Translations under genes and position numbers: made by a program
The notes under the pieces: model-generated
The model's input: only the letters and a program-made list of their open reading frames with translations
Told to the model about the DNA's origin: nothing
Database searches by the model: none
Assembly (NCBI GenBank): GCA_037382205.1
Contig: JARRQD010000223.1
Location: forward strand, 1 to 8,392
Origin: Thiodiazotropha sp037382205
GTDB lineage: Bacteria; Pseudomonadota; Gammaproteobacteria; Chromatiales; Chromatiaceae
Direction: 5' to 3'
DNA length: 8,392 bases
Shown: piece after piece, positions 6,929-8,392 of the stretch
Layout of the letters: each line of letters begins with the position of its first letter
Position numbering within the stretch: position 1 is the stretch's first letter

Positions 6929-7699
6929 TCAATCCAGAATTCTGGCGATATCATCCGTTTTTTTACCACAAATGGCTGCAATCGTTTTCAATAACTGATC
7001 GTAGTGGCTCCCCTTCCAGTAGATTTTCTGACAGTTTCTGCAACACCAGAACTGCTCATGCCGAGAGGCGACCTGTGCGGGAAGCCGTTGTTCGATCTGC
7101 ACCTTCTTTTGGCTCACGATGAGGCCGTTACACACCATGCAACGACTGAAAGGTTGAATCATCCGACAGAGATCATAACGCGCCACCACTTCAGCCAACT
7201 GACGCTTGGCGTCGACATGATGCAGATAACCACCGTGGGTGAGAAGTCGATGCATCAGCAATGCCCGATCCCGGGTCAGCAGGGTACGCGCCTCACCAAT
7301 TGAGAGCTGGATTAGCCGCTGGTCACCGAGGTCATTGAAAAACAACGTATCGAATCCGAGTAAGCGAAGATAGCGGGCGAGTTTTCCCAGATGGGCGTCA
7401 GCGATGAATTTCGGTTGTCTGAGTGGTTTGGCCCGCAAACGCAGTAATGGCGTGACATCCAGCGACTCGAACATAGGGTAGACACTGATCCTGTCCCCCG
7501 CTTGCAGCTGACAGTCGAGCCCAACTGAACGGCCATTCACCAGCACCACCTCGACCTCCGTATGGGGCACCCCAACGGCTTCGATCAGGTGCTTCAGGCT
7601 CTCTCCAGGTTGGCTCTCCCAGTCGATATCGCGTTTGCGCAGAGTGCCTGGCAAAAAATCGTTCAGCTCCTCATAGAATCGCAGCGTGACGCTCGCCAA
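6929..7699 (-). CDS. Mut7-C RNase-type protein with N-terminal ubiquitin-like domain and zinc ribbon
   Basis: A 256-aa protein with three modules. Residues 3-82 (SVTLRFYEELNDFLP ... VLVNGRSVG ... GDRISVYPMFESLDV) match the Mut7-C ubiquitin domain, a ThiS/MoaD-like beta-grasp fold. It lacks a terminal Gly-Gly and runs straight into the next domain, so it is not a conjugated modifier. Residues 97-180 form the Mut7-C PIN-like nuclease domain: FIADAHLGKLARYLRLLGFD, with D101 and the TRD motif (D144) as likely metal ligands. A zinc ribbon follows (C187-x2-C190 and C220-x2-C223, then YWKGSH). The family is predicted to cut RNA; no substrate is known. The best start is TTG 7699, 10 nt past the xthA stop, because homologues begin right at the SVTLRF strand. 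Longer in-frame ATG starts (7774, or GTG 7789) would add about 25-30 non-conserved residues inside xthA. The SD is weak (GGTG). It is probably co-transcribed with xthA. Confidence 0.88.
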   Translation of the reverse strand: MASVTLRFYEELNDFLPGTLRKRDIDWESQPGESLKHLIEAVGVPHTEVEVVLVNGRSVGLDCQLQAGDRISVYPMFESLDVTPLLRLRAKPLRQPKFIADAHLGKLARYLRLLGFDTLFFNDLGDQRLIQLSIGEARTLLTRDRALLMHRLLTHGGYLHHVDAKRQLAEVVARYDLCRMIQPFSRCMVCNGLIVSQKKVQIEQRLPAQVASRHEQFWCCRNCQKIYWKGSHYDQLLKTIAAICGKKTDDIARILD

Positions 7700-7709
7700 A
7701 GATGCACCA

Positions 7710-8392
7710 CTAAAAATCGAATTCGGCCCATACCGGACAGTGATCGGAGGGCTTCTCCATCCCCCGAATATCATAGGCGATGCCCACATCAGTACAACAG
7801 GCGATCAGGGGTTGAGTCACCAGCAACAGATCGATGCGTAAGCCACGCTTGGGCTCACGGTCAAAGCCCCGGCTGCGATAGTCAAACCAGCTGAACCGGT
7901 CATCCACTTCCGGCTTGAGCTGGCGATAGCTGTCGACCAATCCCCAATCGAGCAGCGCTTGCAGCCAGTCACGCTCTTCCGGCAGAAAACTGCACTTGCC
8001 GCTCTTCAGCCAGCGTTTGGCATTGTCTGGCCCAATACCGATATCCAGATCTAAGGGGGCCACATTCATATCACCGATCACCATCAAGGGTTCGGATGGG
8101 TCGTGATGGTTCGTCAGGTAGTCGAGCAGATCGGCGTAGAACTTGCGCTTAGCGGGAAATTTCACCTCATGATCGCGACTCTCTCCCTGGGGAAAATAGC
8201 CGTTGAGTAGGGTGAACTCCTGCCCTTTTGGCGACCGATAACGGCCAATAATCATGCGCCGCTGAGCATCATCCTGATCACCGGGGAAGCCTTTGTTGAC
8301 CGCCAGTGGAGCCAACTTGGAAAGCAGCGCCACCCCATAATGGGTCTTCTGGCCATGATAGGCGGCCTGGTATTCAAGGGTTTCGATCATCC
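7710..8392 (-). CDS. xthA: Exodeoxyribonuclease III, N-terminus outside window
   Basis: Exonuclease III / class II AP endonuclease of base excision repair. It is a Mg-dependent enzyme that cuts 5' of abasic sites and degrades DNA 3' to 5'. The visible part aligns closely with E. coli XthA: YHGQKTHYGVALLSK, GFPGDQDDAQRR, NGYFPQGESRDH (active-site Tyr, E. coli Y109), IGDMNVAPLDLDIG (D151, N153), GKCSFLPEER, DRFSWFDYRSRGFD, GLRIDLLLV (D229) and MEKPSDHCPVWAEF (D258, H259). A two-residue insertion lies before GLRIDLLL. By comparison with E. coli about 44 N-terminal residues are missing, including the first Asn and the Glu that binds metal. The ATG at 8390 is therefore an internal Met and the frame is open to the edge. 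The stop TAG at 7710 precedes the Mut7-C TTG by 10 nt, which suggests an operon with xthA first. Confidence 0.95.
   Translation of the reverse strand, partial: MIETLEYQAAYHGQKTHYGVALLSKLAPLAVNKGFPGDQDDAQRRMIIGRYRSPKGQEFTLLNGYFPQGESRDHEVKFPAKRKFYADLLDYLTNHHDPSEPLMVIGDMNVAPLDLDIGIGPDNAKRWLKSGKCSFLPEERDWLQALLDWGLVDSYRQLKPEVDDRFSWFDYRSRGFDREPKRGLRIDLLLVTQPLIACCTDVGIAYDIRGMEKPSDHCPVWAEFDF

Overview
The window looks like ordinary chromosomal DNA of a gammaproteobacterium. The best evidence is the exodeoxyribonuclease III at the right edge, whose sequence follows the Escherichia coli XthA pattern almost motif by motif. RmuC, a MiaB-like tRNA methylthiotransferase and a Mut7-C protein are consistent with this. 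Base composition is moderate (slightly G+C-rich by eye). A free-living or symbiotic sulfur-oxidiser-like lineage is possible but is only an impression. I see no tRNA, rRNA, CRISPR array, insertion sequence, phage gene or origin.

Left part (1-2630, all minus strand). A DUF2169 protein, a family usually found in type VI secretion loci, runs off the left edge. Upstream of it lies a DUF1835/DUF3658-type gene whose reading frame is broken. Its true start, with a strong ribosome binding site, is at 2383, but the conserved body lies in the -1 frame. A slippery heptamer (T TTA AAA) sits in register where the two frames overlap. This is the most interesting signal in the window. It could be programmed frameshifting, a real mutation or an assembly error.

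Middle (2631-5605). rmuC (minus) and mtaB (plus) are divergent and share a gap of about 130 bp. RmuC is a membrane-anchored coiled-coil protein with a nuclease-like core, linked to limiting DNA rearrangements. MtaB adds the methylthio group to t6A37 of tRNAs.

Right part (5606-8392). mtaB converges on a minus-strand lipoprotein gene, and between them is a long 10-bp-arm hairpin that could terminate transcription from both sides. The lipoprotein (unknown function, Gly/Asp-rich linker after the lipobox Cys) has its own SD and a plausible sigma70 promoter. Upstream of it are a ubiquitin-like/Mut7-C RNase-type gene and xthA. These two are separated by about 10 nt and are probably one operon, read xthA then Mut7-C. 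The Mut7-C gene most likely uses a TTG start.

No gap between genes exceeds 300 bp. The largest, 2384-2630, holds the DUF1835 ribosome binding site and a hairpin just after rmuC. Apart from the frameshift, the window is mostly housekeeping and I see no convincing new multi-gene system.
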